DNA from: Schizophyllum amplum
Lineage: Eukaryota > Basidiomycota > Agaricomycetes > Agaricales > Schizophyllaceae
DNA: 64,000 nucleotides
Direction: 5' to 3'
Assembly (NCBI GenBank): GCA_007026445.1
Contig: VDMD01000001.1
Span: 2,852,001 to 2,916,000, forward strand
In this document: positions 10,892 to 23,431 of the stretch, piece by piece
Position numbering within the stretch: position 1 is the stretch's first letter
How the letters are laid out: each line of letters begins with the position of its first letter
Program-made: the position numbers and the translations under genes
Notes under the pieces: generated by a model
The model's input: the letters and a program-made list of their open reading frames with translations, nothing else
Database searches by the model: none
Told to the model about the DNA's origin: nothing

Positions 10892-12951
10892 GTGCAGGCG
10901 TACGCGCGGCGCACCACTGTGCAGAAACAAGATGGCGCGGTAGGCCGTCCCCACGAGGGGCGGCTGAATGCACGGGGCGCGGGCAACGCACAATCTACGT
11001 GATTATCGTTCGCACCTGTTGTGTGATGGGAGGTCGTCGGACTTGAAAAAACGCAGGAGAGTGGGCGATGGGCATTCCCCTGTGACTTGTGGGAGGCGTG
11101 GCAGCGAGCAAGGGCGGGAACGAGGGAAGGGACGAGGCGGCTGGACGTGGGCAAGCATCGTTGGCTACGCCCTCACTCTGGTGGCGGAGGGCCTCTACCT
11201 TTCACCCTCACCCTCCCCTGTCCCCTCGCTGTCACCTTCGCCCTCGCACGCCTCGCCGCCTCACTCTCCCGCGCCTCCCACTGCATCACAGAGGTGATCA
11301 TCATATGCGCTTGGGCGCGCACCCGCGAGCGCGCATCGGCTCCCGTGTTCCTGGCCCTCTTTTCTGGCTGGTATCACGCCAGGCGGGGCGGCAGCCTACT
11401 CGTCTAAATGGTGAGTCAGGTCTCGCTCCGTAAAACATTCTCAACGTACCTGTACGTAGCCCATGTCGACTGAACTCCGAGGCGCTTTCCCCGCGCGGAT
11501 GCCTCCACGTCTCGTTAGTGAGATGTGTGATTGATGTGATACGCAGCCGTCGACTCAGCGGCGCATTTGCGAGCGCGAGCGCGAGGATGGTTGATGTTTC
11601 TTACGATTGTCGGTGCCGCGTGAGGGAGCGTGCGGCGGCCTGGAGAGTTGACGTTAACGAGAATGAGGAGAGAGTGGCGAGAGACTGTCGATGGAAGCGA
11701 TGGCCGCAGTGCTCGAGACGCACAGGGGCGGTGTATGTTGGGTGGACGCCGTCGCGGAGAGACCGTCAATAGTCCCGGGAAGAATTCTGAGGATTCGGCC
11801 GCGATTTGGCGGGAAACAAGGCCAATTTGTGAGGTGTTCGCGGACACGTTGACGTGTCTCCTTGCCCAGCCGTTATATTGCGGAGCTTGAGGCGCGTGGG
11901 CCTGCACGTCTGGCACACGATGGATAACCAACATGTCCCACCCCGCATTTTCTGAGTGCGCAGCGCGCTCTGCCCGAGACCCGAGCTGCTCGAGGACTCA
12001 CCGACAAGAGTATCGAGCGCCAGCCCACACACCCCCGCGAGCACAGGCGGTACTCAATCACTGGCACATATAGCGCTCTAGCGGCGAATGGCGCGCCTCT
12101 CCTCCCCTTCTATGGTGCGCGTTACGATACCCGTGCAAACGCCAGCCATGTCGGATGCGCATATGCATACTAGCGCAATGAGAGCGTAGCGCGTGCTGCG
12201 GCTTTGCAAGTCTGCGTGGCCATCGACAGTGGCATCCTTCCCAGAATTAAGGGCGCACGGGCATGCACTACTCAGAGCGGTGGAGTGCAACGGCAGCACG
12301 AGCGATTGCAGCGTGGCATAAGTAGCCGCGCACGATGCCTCGCGTCGCGCGCCCGCGTGATGTTGGGTCGTACGTCAGGATGCATGCAGCGACGCACTGG
12401 GCGGCGCTCAGCGCTTGCCCAGCTGTACGGGGCCCTGGGAAAGCGGCACACTCTTGCCTTTGCTCCATTGCGCCACCCAGCGCGGACGTACGCGTATCAG
12501 ATTGCACGAAACGTTCTCTGGGCGAGATGACCTCTTGTTCTACATTGTTTTAGCATGTATCAGATCACATACCTCGACATAAGTACCTTTGCTTGATTTT
12601 CTCGCTCCTCAACGATGCAGTCAGTGGCAGCGTGGTGGCAGTATTCAACGGCCCCGATGTATCCCACGCGTGTTGCGTAGGCGATGCACTGCGGTTCAAA
12701 TCAGTCCACAGAGCGGATTGTACTGAGAACCTGCAACAAGGTATTGAGGTTCAGCGCACCAGCTGCGCTTGGCCCCTCTCGCCGCGACCTGTGCGCGCAG
12801 ATGCGCTGAGGCTCCTTCACCCTGTCAGGGAAAGGCGGGCGGCTGATGGGTACACCCCGAGGCCTGAGGCTCATAGCAAAGTCGGATAACATAGGTGGGG
12901 ACGCGCCCCTACAGACCTCGTCCTCACGGACTAGGGCGTCCCGCGTTTCGA

Positions 12952-13097
12952 TGGCTGTGCAGCACGAGTGACACGACAGACTGACGTGGCAGCGTCGCCG
13001 AAAAAGGAAATGGACCAAGTTCACCTTCACTCCAGAGCTTTCCCTACTCTTGTGGCTGTGCAGCACGTGAAAGCTCAAAAAGGAAATGGACCAAGTT
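12952..13097. repeat. Partial direct duplication
   Basis: TGGCTGTGCAGCACG occurs at 12952 and 13053, and a 21-bp word starting AAAAAGGAAATGG occurs at 13001 and 13077. The two words keep their order but differ in spacing, 49 and 24 bp. This indicates a duplicated block in which one copy has since lost about 25 bp. Confidence 0.75.
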
Positions 13098-13968
13098 GCA
13101 CATCTCAGTGAATAGCCAAACCAAAGGTTCGGCAATAAGGAGAGAGGCTCGCCGTGCGTCCTTCCAGGCTGTAATCTTAGTATCTAAACGCTGAACTGCG
13201 CATCTTAGGGCGAGCTGTGTCGGCCTCGCTGCTGTCTCGATATGTGTACTCAACATACGCACGCGACATAGTTTAGACGCTACATACCTGGAAGCTACAT
13301 GTATCCATTTTGTTCGCGACCTAGTCGCAGCGTTGGAAAACTGCATCACGTTTGCCTCGGACTTGCAGTGACAATGCAGTGATCCAGTGAGTTTTGACTT
13401 TCTAAGTCCTTGATTTGACGTGGATATGACAGCCACTGATGGAGACCTTCCGAACTCCGCTCCGGGAGCCTTGCACGAGCCAATCATGTTGATGCCATTG
13501 CGTGAGAGCGCTCTTCCCCGACTGTCATGAAGGGCATCGGAGTCCGTGCAAAGTCCGTGCACAAATGGCGCATCTCCGCGGCTGGCGGCTGGGGACGTTA
13601 ACGTTTAACGGTTACCCAGGGCAAACCGAAGGTCTGTGGCAAGCCTCGAGGTCCGAGAATGCTGCCAAGTCGGTGTCGATTTCGTCTGGCCGCACGGCCT
13701 CGGAAGTCGGAAATCAACCAATGGCTTACGTGTCGCTCCACGATCCCTGCCTTATGCCCTCTTCCGCCCGACGCCCTGCTATCACCCTGTCAGGGTTGAA
13801 CTATATGTAGGTACCTCTTATATAGATTGACTCGGGCGCATATTCCCCATCGCCTGCGCGGCGCCCTTCATTCTTTCTTCTGCACCCATTTAACGCAGCA
13901 CTTGAGCCAACTCCTGTCGATTGTTCCTCCTCTACGAGTCCACGGCCTCCTTACGCGGACGATATATC

Positions 13969-16728
13969 ATGAAGCTTCTCCTCCCCCTTCTATCTCTCGC
14001 TCCCCTCGCTTTTGCAGGCCATTCGTTCCTGAGACGAAGCTTCGGCGTAGATCATGCCGAACGCGCTCGCCATCTTTCGCGGGGTCTCTCCTTGTCCGCC
14101 GACGTCGACGTGGACATATCAGCGGCGCGTATCAGTGCCAGCGCTGATGTAGACGTGTCTACAACGAAGGTCGGCGGTACGCTCCACTACGATGTTGTGG
14201 TATCCGAAGGTGTCGCGAATCCCGACGGTGGCAAGGAACGGTGCGTGTTTACAAGGCTCATTGCGAGGGAGGCTGACCGACGCCACAATAGCATGGTCTA
14301 CCTCATCAACGGTCACTACCCTGCCAAGCCCCTCTTCCTCGACCAGGGGGACGATGTTGAGGTGCGTGGTGTGCCGTTGGAGTTTTCGACGGCGATCTCA
14401 TACTATACAGATATTCGTCTTGGTCAATATCTCGGAGGCAATGACCATGCACTTCCATGGCATCGACCAGCATGGCACGCCTTGGTCGGACGGTGTGCGT
14501 ATGCGTCTGCCCCCTTTGCTTGTTCATATCCTCATCTGGTCTGCTCACCCTGCAGGTCCCCGGCATCTCGCAAAAACCCATCCAGCCAGGTGGTAACTTC
14601 ACCTACCGCTGGAATGCGCATCAGCACGGGCTATATCAGGCGCACGCTCATCGAAGTTAGTCCGGGTGCATCTCTCGGATGCTCGTTGCCACTGCAGTGT
14701 CCCCTGACTCCTAATGCAGAGGCGCAATTGGACGACGGGCTTTTCTTCCCCATCTTCATTCGGTATGTGGCAAAACCCGCAACCCCCACACAGAGCCGCT
14801 CTGACTCTATTTTAGCCCCGCGGTAAATACTGAGCGGCCATTTGCGGAGCTGGCAGCGCTGGCAGGCGGCAGTGCCCTCGATGTCGCCGGCATGATTGCG
14901 GCCGAGGCTAACACCCACATCTTGCGAATCAACGATTGGCGCCATCGCCCGTCAGAGGAGTTGGACGGCATTTGGGCGGCGAGCGGCATCGAGCCTCTGT
15001 AGGTGGACGATGAGCCAACAATGCATCCCGCTCATTGATGAGGAATTGGTAGCTGCGCTGACTCCGTCCTCATCAATGGCCAAGGCTCGATGGTTTGCCC
15101 GCCCGAGAGCCAGCTACAGAGCATATCCGCCACTCGCCCCTACGGAGACATTACCGCCAAAGGGCGAGTGTGGCACCTCCGAGTAATCGCGTTACCATCG
15201 CTTATTCATCATCCTTAGCTGTCTACAACTGACCAACCCCATCGCCAACCCGTTCGATGGAAACATCAGCGCGATGCCCGAGGATATGTGGAAGATGTGC
15301 GATGCGACTGGTGGGTTGCAGGATCTACTTAGATTGCGGCATAACTGACTCACAGAAGGAGTCGATAATCCGTTGTATACTCTCGAAGTGAACGCGTCGA
15401 ACGGCAGCTGGGCGTCGGTCGGCATCGTCAACACGGGTGGTCTTTGGGAGCTCGCGTTCTCTATCGATGAGCACCCGTTGTATGTCTACGGTGCGTGCAT
15501 ATGCTGCTGCTATGGACTGTTTCTCATTTCGTGGTTTATAGCTATTGACGGCCAGTACGTGAACACGACCAAAGCCTTCAATATTCTCAGCGTATGTTCC
15601 GGCTTTGGATACTTTCCACTATCTCATCCTATAACGCTCTTTTCGCAGGTACCGTCCGGCGTGCGCTACCAGGCAATGATCAAGCTCGACAAGGACGCTG
15701 GCTCTGCGTATACGATTCGCGCTGCCGCGAATGTTGTCCCACAGGTCCTCACTGGCTACGGCATCCTGCAGTACACTCCCAGAATGGTGACCAACAGCCC
15801 GAACACCTTCTCCTCGCCCGCTGACGGCTACCCGGCACTCCCGCCGTCCACCGCGTCCATGGACTACACCGGCAAACCAAATACCAGCAGCGGCGCTGCG
15901 ACCGAACTTGACCCGTGGACCGATGCGCCACCCTTCCCGGCGATCCCACCGCTAACGGAGGAGGACGGGAACATCACGCTCGTTGTTCTTGACATGTCGC
16001 GCGCGAACGCGACGACGTGGGCGGCGAACCACACGGGTTTGGCAGGCGTGCTGTATGAGGACAACGACCCGCTACTGTGGCCTGCGATGTGGCAGGCGGC
16101 GCAGGAGGCTATTGAGGAAGGGACAGGCTCGCTGGCGGGCAGCGCGTTGATCAATGCGACGAGTATCACCTTCTTGCCGAACGACACGATTGTGGACATT
16201 GTGATAAAAGTGCCGGAGGACCAGTGCGTACTTCATACCGTTTATTTCTCGTGTGATGTTCAGTCTCATGATGCATCTTGCAGCCCGCCGCACCCGATGC
16301 ACAAGCACTTCAACCGCTTTTGGGTTGTCGGCCAAGGCATGGGCGAGTGGAATTTCAGCAGCGTTGCAGAGGCGGCCGCAGCCATGCCGGAGAGCTTCAA
16401 CCTTGTGAACCCGCCCGTTCGCGGTTAGTCCCTCGTGCCCACTGCGTCGGTAGTCCATCCACTCATGAGCGTGGGATAGACAGCTACAACACCCCCGTTT
16501 CTGGAAAGATCGGCTCCTGGCTAGCTTTGAGATGTATGTTGCTTAACTGCCATTCGCGGCACGGCTGATGCTGATTTGCTTCTTGCAGATCGCACTGTGA
16601 ACCCTGGCGCGAATATCATACACTGCCATATCACTCAACATAACACGGCGGGTATGACAGAGGTGCTCCTCGAAGGTATTGAACTTGTCCAGCTCCCGAA
16701 GGACTACGCGCCGTCGCAGCAAGAATGA
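13969..16728 (+). CDS. Secreted multicopper oxidase, Abr1-like
   Basis: Blue copper oxidase of the laccase/ascorbate oxidase superfamily. It oxidises phenols or metal ions and reduces oxygen to water. About 13 short introns were resolved. Signal peptide MKLLLPLLSLAPLAFAG. Three cupredoxin domains with the four copper motifs: HFHGIDQ, HAHRKAQLDDGL, HPMHKHFNRFW and HCHITQHNTAGM. The third motif, HPxHKHxN, is like the fungal pigment oxidase Abr1 rather than the HPxHLHGH of true laccases. The Met after the last motif is the likely type 1 axial ligand. Several N-glycosylation sequons (NTT, NAT, NHT) fit a secreted protein. The 14-residue family motif NPGAxxxHCHI is present. The substrate cannot be read from sequence; a pigment or phenol role is inference. 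Confidence 0.85.
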
Positions 16729-17186
16729 ACATCGCGTATCTACGAGCCGTCAATTCATCTCTGATATGTCTGCAGTCTCATCTCCATCTTCTTGTGTCTT
16801 TTGACCTATGTACTTCACGGCTGTCTTGCGTGCAACCGCTGTCGCTTGTGTACAGTTCTATCGCCGCCTCGTGGCGTGCACGCTGCATTTGGACTTCGTA
16901 TCTCGCAGCATACTTTAGCTTACTGTATGACTCTATAATCATCTATGACCAATGGAATATTCTTGAGACACTCTTGGTCGCTTTCAGAGTTATCTATGAA
17001 GAGTAGATTGAAGTCTCGACGCTGCTGGTGTGAAGATCACTCTGGAGTTAATGTTGAACATCGCGCACGTGCAAGTCATATGACGCCGCCACACAGAAAG
17101 GCGGAGTTGGAAAGCGCGTTTGGAACCCCGTCTAATTGACCGCGACGCGTTTCTCGCAACGAAGAGACTGAATATCTAATATCGCG

Positions 17187-20100
17187 ATGGTGCGCGGCAT
17201 GTCATGTCTGTAGGTCTGATTACTGACAAGACGGCAGGCGACTCCAAGAGGCTCGAAGCGTCAGAGATCCGACTCACCGGACGGACCCACCACCCCTGCC
17301 CAACCGCGAGAGCGGCGCGACTCCGGCTCCTCTCTTCCCCCTTCATCGCCCCCGCGCTTTGCAACTGACTCGGAGGCGAGCCTGAGTGAGAGGGACGACG
17401 ATGCAGTTCAGGACATAAACGACGAGGCCGTAGAGGAAGAAGACGACGGCGAAGACCTCTTCGCAGACAACCTCGACGCGTGCGTCGCGCGACTATGCCC
17501 GTATAGCCCTTTCTGACGCGTCTACATCAGTGACTATGCACAAAATGATGCGCTGGACACGTACGACATCGCCGACATTGACGATGCGGACCAGGAGGAG
17601 ATCAGTGCCGCTGCAAGACGCGCTGCCGAAAGGAAGATGGCCCAACGCGATGCCTTGGAGCGCGCGGGTCGGACAGGAGGCCGCGCCGCCCGACGAGGAC
17701 GCATGCATGGCTTCATAGACGAGGATGACCTTGCAGACGACGGCGATGTAGACGACGACGACATGGGAGTATCGCAAATGAAGCGGCGGACGAGGAGACA
17801 GTACGACGAGCGCAGGGATATTGACGATGCGGACGGCATAGAGGACGTGCGTGTTCTTCCTCCTCGCTTGCTCTCCCTCTCACAGACTCTGTAGGAAATT
17901 CCCCTGGAACAATTAAGCGACATCAAGGCGAAGTCTATCGTCGAATGGATTGCCAACGAGCGCGTCGCTCGGTCTATCATGCGCCATTTCCGTCAGTTCC
18001 TTATGACATATGTCGACGAGAACGGCTCCTCTGTGTACGGCATGCGCATTCGCAACCTGGGTGAAAGTGCGTGTCCATATATGCGCATACATGTATACTC
18101 TAACACGTCTAACAGCCAACGCCGAATCCCTGGAAGTCTCCTACCTGCATCTCGCCGAGTCCAAGCCCATCCTCGCGTACTTTCTGACGAACTGCCCAAG
18201 CTCAATGCTGGAACTGTTCGACCAGGTGGCGCTCGAAGCCATCCTCGTGTACTATCCCATGTACCGCCGCATCCACTCCGAGGTGCACGTCCGCGTCGCC
18301 GACCTGCCTTTGAGCTCGACTTTGCGCGACCTCCGCCGCGCCCATCTGAACAACCTCGTACGCGTCTCTGGTGTTGTCACGAGACGCAGTGGTGTGTTCC
18401 CGCAGTTGAAATACGTCAAATTCGACTGCAAGAAATGCGGCGCTGTCCTCGGTCCTTTCCATCAGGATGCCTCGCGCGAGCTCAGGATCAGCTATTGTCC
18501 GAACTGCGAGTCCAAAGGTCCGTTTACGGTCAACTCGGAACAAGTCAGTGAATATAAGCGCCTACTTGTCTCTATGCTGACGTCTTGCAGACGGTGTACA
18601 GGAACTACCAGAAGATGACTCTTCAAGAATCTCCGGGATCAGTGCCCGCCGGTCGCCTCCCCAGACACCGTGAAGTGATTCTGCTCTGGGATCTCATTGA
18701 CAGCGCGAAGCCGGGCGAGGAAGTGGTACGCTCTTCGTGTATGCCATGCATGTCCTAGCCTCTGACTATGCCTATAGGAAATCACCGGAATCTATCGCAA
18801 CAATTTCGACGCTTCGTTGAACTCCAAGAACGGTTTCCCAGTCTTCTCGACCGTCATCGAGGCGAACCATGTTAACAAGAAGGAGGATCTGTTCGCGGCT
18901 TTCCGGCTGACGGAAGAAGACGAGCGCGAGATGCGTAACTTATCTAAGGACGAGCGTATCCGCAAGCGTATTGTCAAATCCATTGCACCTTCAATCTACG
19001 GTCACGAAGACATCAAGACCGCGATCGCACTGTCGTTGTTTGGTGGCGTCTCCAAAGACCCAAACCACAAGCATCGAATTCGAGGCGACATCAATGTTCT
19101 CCTACTCGGCGATCCCGGAACTGCAAAGTCGCAATTCCTCAAATACGCCGAGAAGACGGCCCACCGCAGCGTATTCGCAACAGGCCAGGGCGCATCCGCT
19201 GTTGGTCTTACCGCCAGCGTACGCAAGGATCCCATCACGCGTGAATGGACGCTCGAAGGTGGTGCGCTCGTGCTAGCCGACAAGGGCACATGCCTCATAG
19301 ACGAGTTCGACAAGATGAACGACGCGGATCGGACGTCCATTCACGAGGCGATGGAGCAACAGAGCATCTCGATCTCTAAAGCAGGCATAGTGACGACGCT
19401 ACAGGCCCGTTGCGCCATCATCGCTGCAGCTAACCCGATCCGCGGACGGTACAACCCGACAGTGCCATTCCAGCAAAACGTGGAGCTGACGGAGCCGATC
19501 CTGTCTCGGTTCGACGTGCTTTGCGTTGTGAAGGATACGGTGGATCCAGTCATGGACGAGCTGTTGGCGCGTTTTGTGGTTGGCAGTCATTTGCGCAGTC
19601 ATCCTGCATTCGAGCAAGCTACGGAAGAGATGGATGTCGCAACGTCGCTAGACGCGGATGTGAGTATCGTATCTTTTTTGCTTTGATGTGGTGTCCTTAT
19701 TTTTCTCGCAGCTCATCCCGCAGGACATCCTGCGCAAATACATCATGTATGCGCGCGAAAAGATTCGGCCCAAGCTGTACGACGTTGACCAGGAGAAGCT
19801 GGCGCGCCTCTTCGCGGACCTACGCCGCGAATCGCTCGCGACAGGATCTTTCCCCATTACCGTGCGTCACCTGGAAAGCATGATCCGTATGGCGGAGGCG
19901 AGCGCGAAGATGGCGCTGCGTGAGTACGTGCGCGCGGACGACATTGATCTCGCGATCGAGGTGGCGGTCAACAGCTTCGTGAGCGCGCAGAAGATGAGCA
20001 TCAAGAAGACTTTGCAGCGGGTGAGTGCCTATCTGTACACTTATGGGTAAAAATTGCTCACAATGCGGTACAGGGCTTCAGGAAGTACCTGACCCAGTCC

Positions 20101-20392
20101 AAAGACCACGAGGAACTATTGGCGTTCTTACTCGGAGGCATTGTCAAGGAGAAAGCGCGGTTCTACCAACTTCAGCGCCGGCAGCCGCCAGAGCTGGTCA
20201 GCGTCAAGGTGTCCGATCTCGAGGACAAGGTACGTCGGCGCCTCTGATGAGCTCTATCGACAGCTAACGCCGCCACAGGCAAAGGAGCACGACATCTACG
20301 ACATTTCGCCGTTCTTGCATTCGAAGCTATTCACGACAAACGGGTACAAGCTGGCGAACGATGTTATCGAGAAACGCTTCAGGATAGACTGA
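17187..20392 (+). CDS. mcm2: DNA replication licensing factor Mcm2
   Basis: Subunit of the Mcm2-7 replicative helicase, loaded at origins in G1. The first coding exon seems to be only the ATG (17187-17189), followed by a 48-bp intron and [17 protein letters not shown]. The N-terminal tail is acidic and Ser-rich, as in Mcm2, where it binds histones. Zinc finger CKKC...CPNC near 18430-18510. AAA+ core with Walker [10 protein letters not shown], Walker [10 protein letters not shown], the MCM arginine finger SRFD and the helix-2/presensor segment near [12 protein letters not shown]. The C-terminal winged-helix part ends VIEKRFRID. About eight introns. An in-frame TGA upstream of exon 2 excludes a simple extension, which supports the ATG-only exon. 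Confidence 0.95.
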
Positions 20393-20918
20393 GGCTCGTC
20401 CGCTGTCGACAAGGATCATTACTTATTGTGTTGCTGTTTTCATGCTTTGGGAATGTGTTTGGCTGTATTTTGTATTGCTGTCGAATGCCTATCTGTTGTA
20501 GACGAAGGATTCTCTGAGTTCATAGAACGCTCAGGATTGGACTTGGTTTTGGTATAGAACGATGATATGGCATGATGCATATAAACGCACCCACACGAGT
20601 AGAGATTAGCCGTCGTCCCCTCACAGACAAGGATAAACAACGCTTGCATATTGATCAGTAGGCTGAGAGTCACTCATTGCGGAGAGCTGGAACGAAATTA
20701 CTTGAAAAGTTGAACATGCCCAGGCCCGAGTTCTTGGCCCCTTGTTGACCTAGGGTTTGATCCTCTGTAAGTTATAAACCCTTGGGTCAAGCCTTGTCAA
20801 GTCATTCTTGCGGCGAGAAAATGGAGCTCGGACGGCCTTGAGGCTTCCTCGAGAGCGGGGACAAGACTCGAAGGTCCTGATATTAGCAGAGGTGTAAGTA
20901 ACACAACATTAGTGACCT
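20393..20918. other. Intergenic, 3' regions of mcm2 and mia40
   Basis: The two flanking genes converge here. I see only AT-richer 3'-untranslated-like sequence and no gene. Confidence 0.5.
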
Positions 20919-21679
20919 CTAGAAGTCCACGTCGTCCGAATGGATGTTCCTGAACTTGCGTTCGGGCTCTGCAGGTGCTTCTGGCTCCTCGTCATCGTCG
21001 CCAATTTCTATAGCCATGTAAGCCACGCAAATATATGATGCACGTTAAGCACTCACCATCCGCGTAGACCTCAGGGTGCTCGCGGAAGCACTCCTGCATG
21101 GTCCTGAACGCGTCGACGCAGTTGATGCCCTTCGGCTCGTCCTCGGAGTACACGAAGCAGGAAAAGGCTGCCTTGAACTGCTCCCCGCACGGTCCCTGTG
21201 CCATGCCTCCGAGGCAGGGGCAGTCCCAGTTGATCTCGCCGGTGACCGGGTCGTACGCGCCACCGCTCGCCTGGGCCTCTTCAGCCTTTGCCTCTACGGT
21301 TGATTCCGCATCTCCCGAAGTCTCAGACGACTCAGAAGGTGGTGCAGACTCTTCGGAAGTGGATGCTGATGAGGGTTCCGCATCGGCGGGGAATGGAATC
21401 TCTTCAGGCGTGGCGTCAGATGCCGGTGCAACCTTGTCGGAGGCGGTCAGTGGTGGCTCAACTAGATTAAGCGTCAGTACGAGGTTGGGGATGGATAACA
21501 GAGCACGCACCGCTGTCGAGCGCTATCCTATCCGCCTGCAAGCGCCATGCCAAGTAAGACGCGGTCACTGCTGCACCGACGCCGTACGCGACGCGGCTGC
21601 GGGCCCAGGGCGCGCTAGCGGGAGCGGCGGAGGTGTGAATGCAGCGGCGGAGCGGGAGGCGCGTCAGACGGGCGAACAT
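20919..21679 (-). CDS. mia40: Mitochondrial intermembrane space import protein Mia40
   Basis: Oxidoreductase receptor that traps and oxidises small cysteine proteins in the mitochondrial intermembrane space, recycled by Erv1. Three exons (21679-21511, 21461-21057, 21007-20919) sum to 220 residues. The N-terminus [17 protein letters not shown] is a typical presequence, followed by one membrane segment ([17 protein letters not shown]) and an acidic Ser/Pro linker. The CHCH domain carries the redox CPC (WDCPCLGG) and twin CX9[14 protein letters not shown] and [13 protein letters not shown]. The C-terminus is acidic, ending SDDVDF. The start at 21679 was preferred over upstream in-frame codons because it begins the presequence. 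It is convergent with mcm2. Confidence 0.93.
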
Positions 21680-22024
21680 TCTTTTGGTGGTCGTAAGCAA
21701 CAAACGGACAACCTCGGACAACTCACTCAAGTCCGGACTCCGCGCCGGGCGCTTCGTCAGCGATTAAATTGATGCCGATCGTTCTCGGTCCGACAGCCCG
21801 CAGGCCCTGAATGGCCTCTGCAGTCCACTGAAGTCCAAGCTGCAGTTGAGCTGCAGTCTGTCGCACTCTGTCTGATTCGGAGTCTGTCACCACGTCCTTG
21901 GGTTATTATTATGAAGTTGACGTTCAAAGTGGGGCGTAGGCAGTACAGTCTGTTGTACAGCCGTATCTTGTTGAGTTTAGTCTCAGCATCCCAAGTGGCA
22001 TTTGCCCTGGCGGGCTTTGAAGCT

Positions 22025-22045
22025 CTTGAAGCTTGAAGCTTGAAG
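22025..22045. repeat. Three tandem 7-bp units (CTTGAAG)
   Basis: Three exact direct copies of CTTGAAG, followed at 22046 by a partial fourth. It lies in non-coding DNA between mia40 and the tRNA gene. Confidence 0.7.
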
Positions 22046-22327
22046 TTGTAGGTGGATTCGAACTGATCGCGGCGCGTGTGTCCACCAGTCTGCTATCTGT
22101 GATTCGGGATGGGCCCCAATGGACTTCCTACCCAACCTGAACACAGGCTGGCTAAATTACCGAGGCCGCGTGTGGAACGACGGTGACCCGCGTTCTCCTC
22201 AAGACCGCCAGAGACCGCCATTGCGCTCCTCCGAAAGCATACCAATAAGCAGACGTGCACGGCTCCGAAGACATGCACTGCTTCGTTGAATTGTGGTATG
22301 AGTAGGTCAAACAAAGTCGCATCTCAA

Positions 22328-22415
22328 GTCGGTATCGATTAGGGGTCAAATCACCTCGTTGTGGACTTACTTACGTAATCCCGAGGAGCCGCAAGTTCGA
22401 ATCCTGCTACCGACA
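22328..22415 (+). tRNA. tRNA-His (GTG) with 16-nt intron
   Basis: Cloverleaf can be drawn. The 7-bp acceptor stem GTCGGTA/TACCGAC (22328-22334 and 22408-22414) is followed by an A. The D stem is GATT/AATC with loop AGGGGTCA. The anticodon stem is CCTCG/CGAGG, and the loop TTGTGG carries anticodon GTG at 22361-22363. The T arm is GCAAG-TTCGAAT-CCTGC with one A-C mismatch. Sixteen extra bases after position 37 (22365-22380) fit the standard site of nuclear tRNA introns. A T run at 22417-22421 is a Pol III terminator, and the B box is inside the T arm. The variable loop is only four bases. Confidence 0.85.
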
Positions 22416-23363
22416 CTTTTTGATTTCATTTTTACCAACCTTCTCGACTGACCCAACGCAACAAACCAACAAGAGCACAGAAAGACTCTCGATGCGCAAA
22501 CACACGACTAGATGTGTGAGGAAGTTCCCCTTCATCTTTCTGCTGAAAGGCCCCCTGTGCCATGTCAATGTGGACCAATCATGCACGTATGGCGCGGCTC
22601 ACAGCGCTCACCACTGGCCGCCATCTCGATTAACTGTCAGCTGGGTCACGATACTAGTAGCGGAGGCCATTGACAACGACTCTGACGCCAGTAACTGCAG
22701 ATCGATGTTCGGAATGCTCAAGCGCTCACGCCCTTTGACTTCCGATCCTCCTGAGTCCTGTTCGCACTGCTGGCAGATCCCGTCCCACGCATGGCTCTGC
22801 TGGCGCGTTGGGCTCGACGTCCGCTGGCCCGACGCAGGGCATATAATATCTGCAATCTAACTCTAGTCACAGATGCAGAGTCTATGGCAAGTTCAGTTGG
22901 TCTTCGAGATGTCTCACTGTGCACTGGTGACTGGTCAGTGGCAGCAGTGGTCACAAGTCGACCTCTCCGACTGGGACTCGGGATAGACGCAACTTCGAAG
23001 CATTTCCTCTCATCTGATTTCCAAGCCGCTTGTGATGTCCAAGTTTCGTACGCTATCTGGGTCAAGTAGTACGCCCTGGACCCGGACGAGGAGATGCAAT
23101 CATGCAATGTGGGCGCTCTTTCACCGGGCTTCGGCGAAATCTTGCACTTAGTCTTCAGGACCTCCGATAATATTCCCTTCCTACCATCGGAGGGTCACAT
23201 CGCAGCGTTCCTCTTCGCTGGTCAGTGGTCCTCTTCACTGGGATCACCTCTGCAGGAAAAGCTTCGAGGTACCTTCGGCATCACAGCATTCTATCTGAAT
23301 GCGCGAAGCAAAACCTTCTTCAACCTCACAATGCCGAGGCCCTGCTTCGCATCCGAAGACCCA
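22416..23363. other. Intergenic, upstream of the LPMO gene
   Basis: No gene supported. Short frames lack family resemblance and splice logic. Confidence 0.45.
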
Positions 23364-23369
23364 TATAAA
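23364..23369 (+). promoter_or_regulatory. TATA box of the AA9 LPMO gene
   Basis: TATAAA in CCATATAAACC, 63 bp before the ATG at 23432. A short CT-rich leader separates the two. The spacing is normal for fungal Pol II promoters. Confidence 0.6.
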
Positions 23370-23431
23370 CCCTCTACAGATTCTCTACAGACCCAGGACC
23401 TCTGTACTGCTCCGCTGCCATCGGTCTTACA

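Larger units (their letters stand above)
10200..13960. other. Gene-poor region of about 3.8 kb
   Basis: Many overlapping open frames occur on both strands, a result of GC-rich composition, but none resembles a protein family or shows plausible exon joins. The stretch holds a 44-bp tandem duplication (10804-10891), a partial duplication (12952-13097) and poly-pyrimidine tracts near 11200-11280. No transposase, reverse transcriptase or RNA gene was recognised. The last few hundred bases must include the promoter of the multicopper oxidase gene. Confidence 0.5.

Noticed and set aside
10480..11154. Minus-strand frame of 224 residues in the gene-poor region
   Set aside because: It covers the 44-bp tandem repeat, has no domain resemblance and no splice logic around it.
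13044..13562. Minus-strand frame of 172 residues
   Set aside because: Contains part of a duplicated non-coding block and no recognisable motif.
22045..22105. tRNA-like T-arm word (reverse complement of GGATTCGAACT)
   Set aside because: The flanking bases do not pair into a T stem or acceptor stem on either strand.
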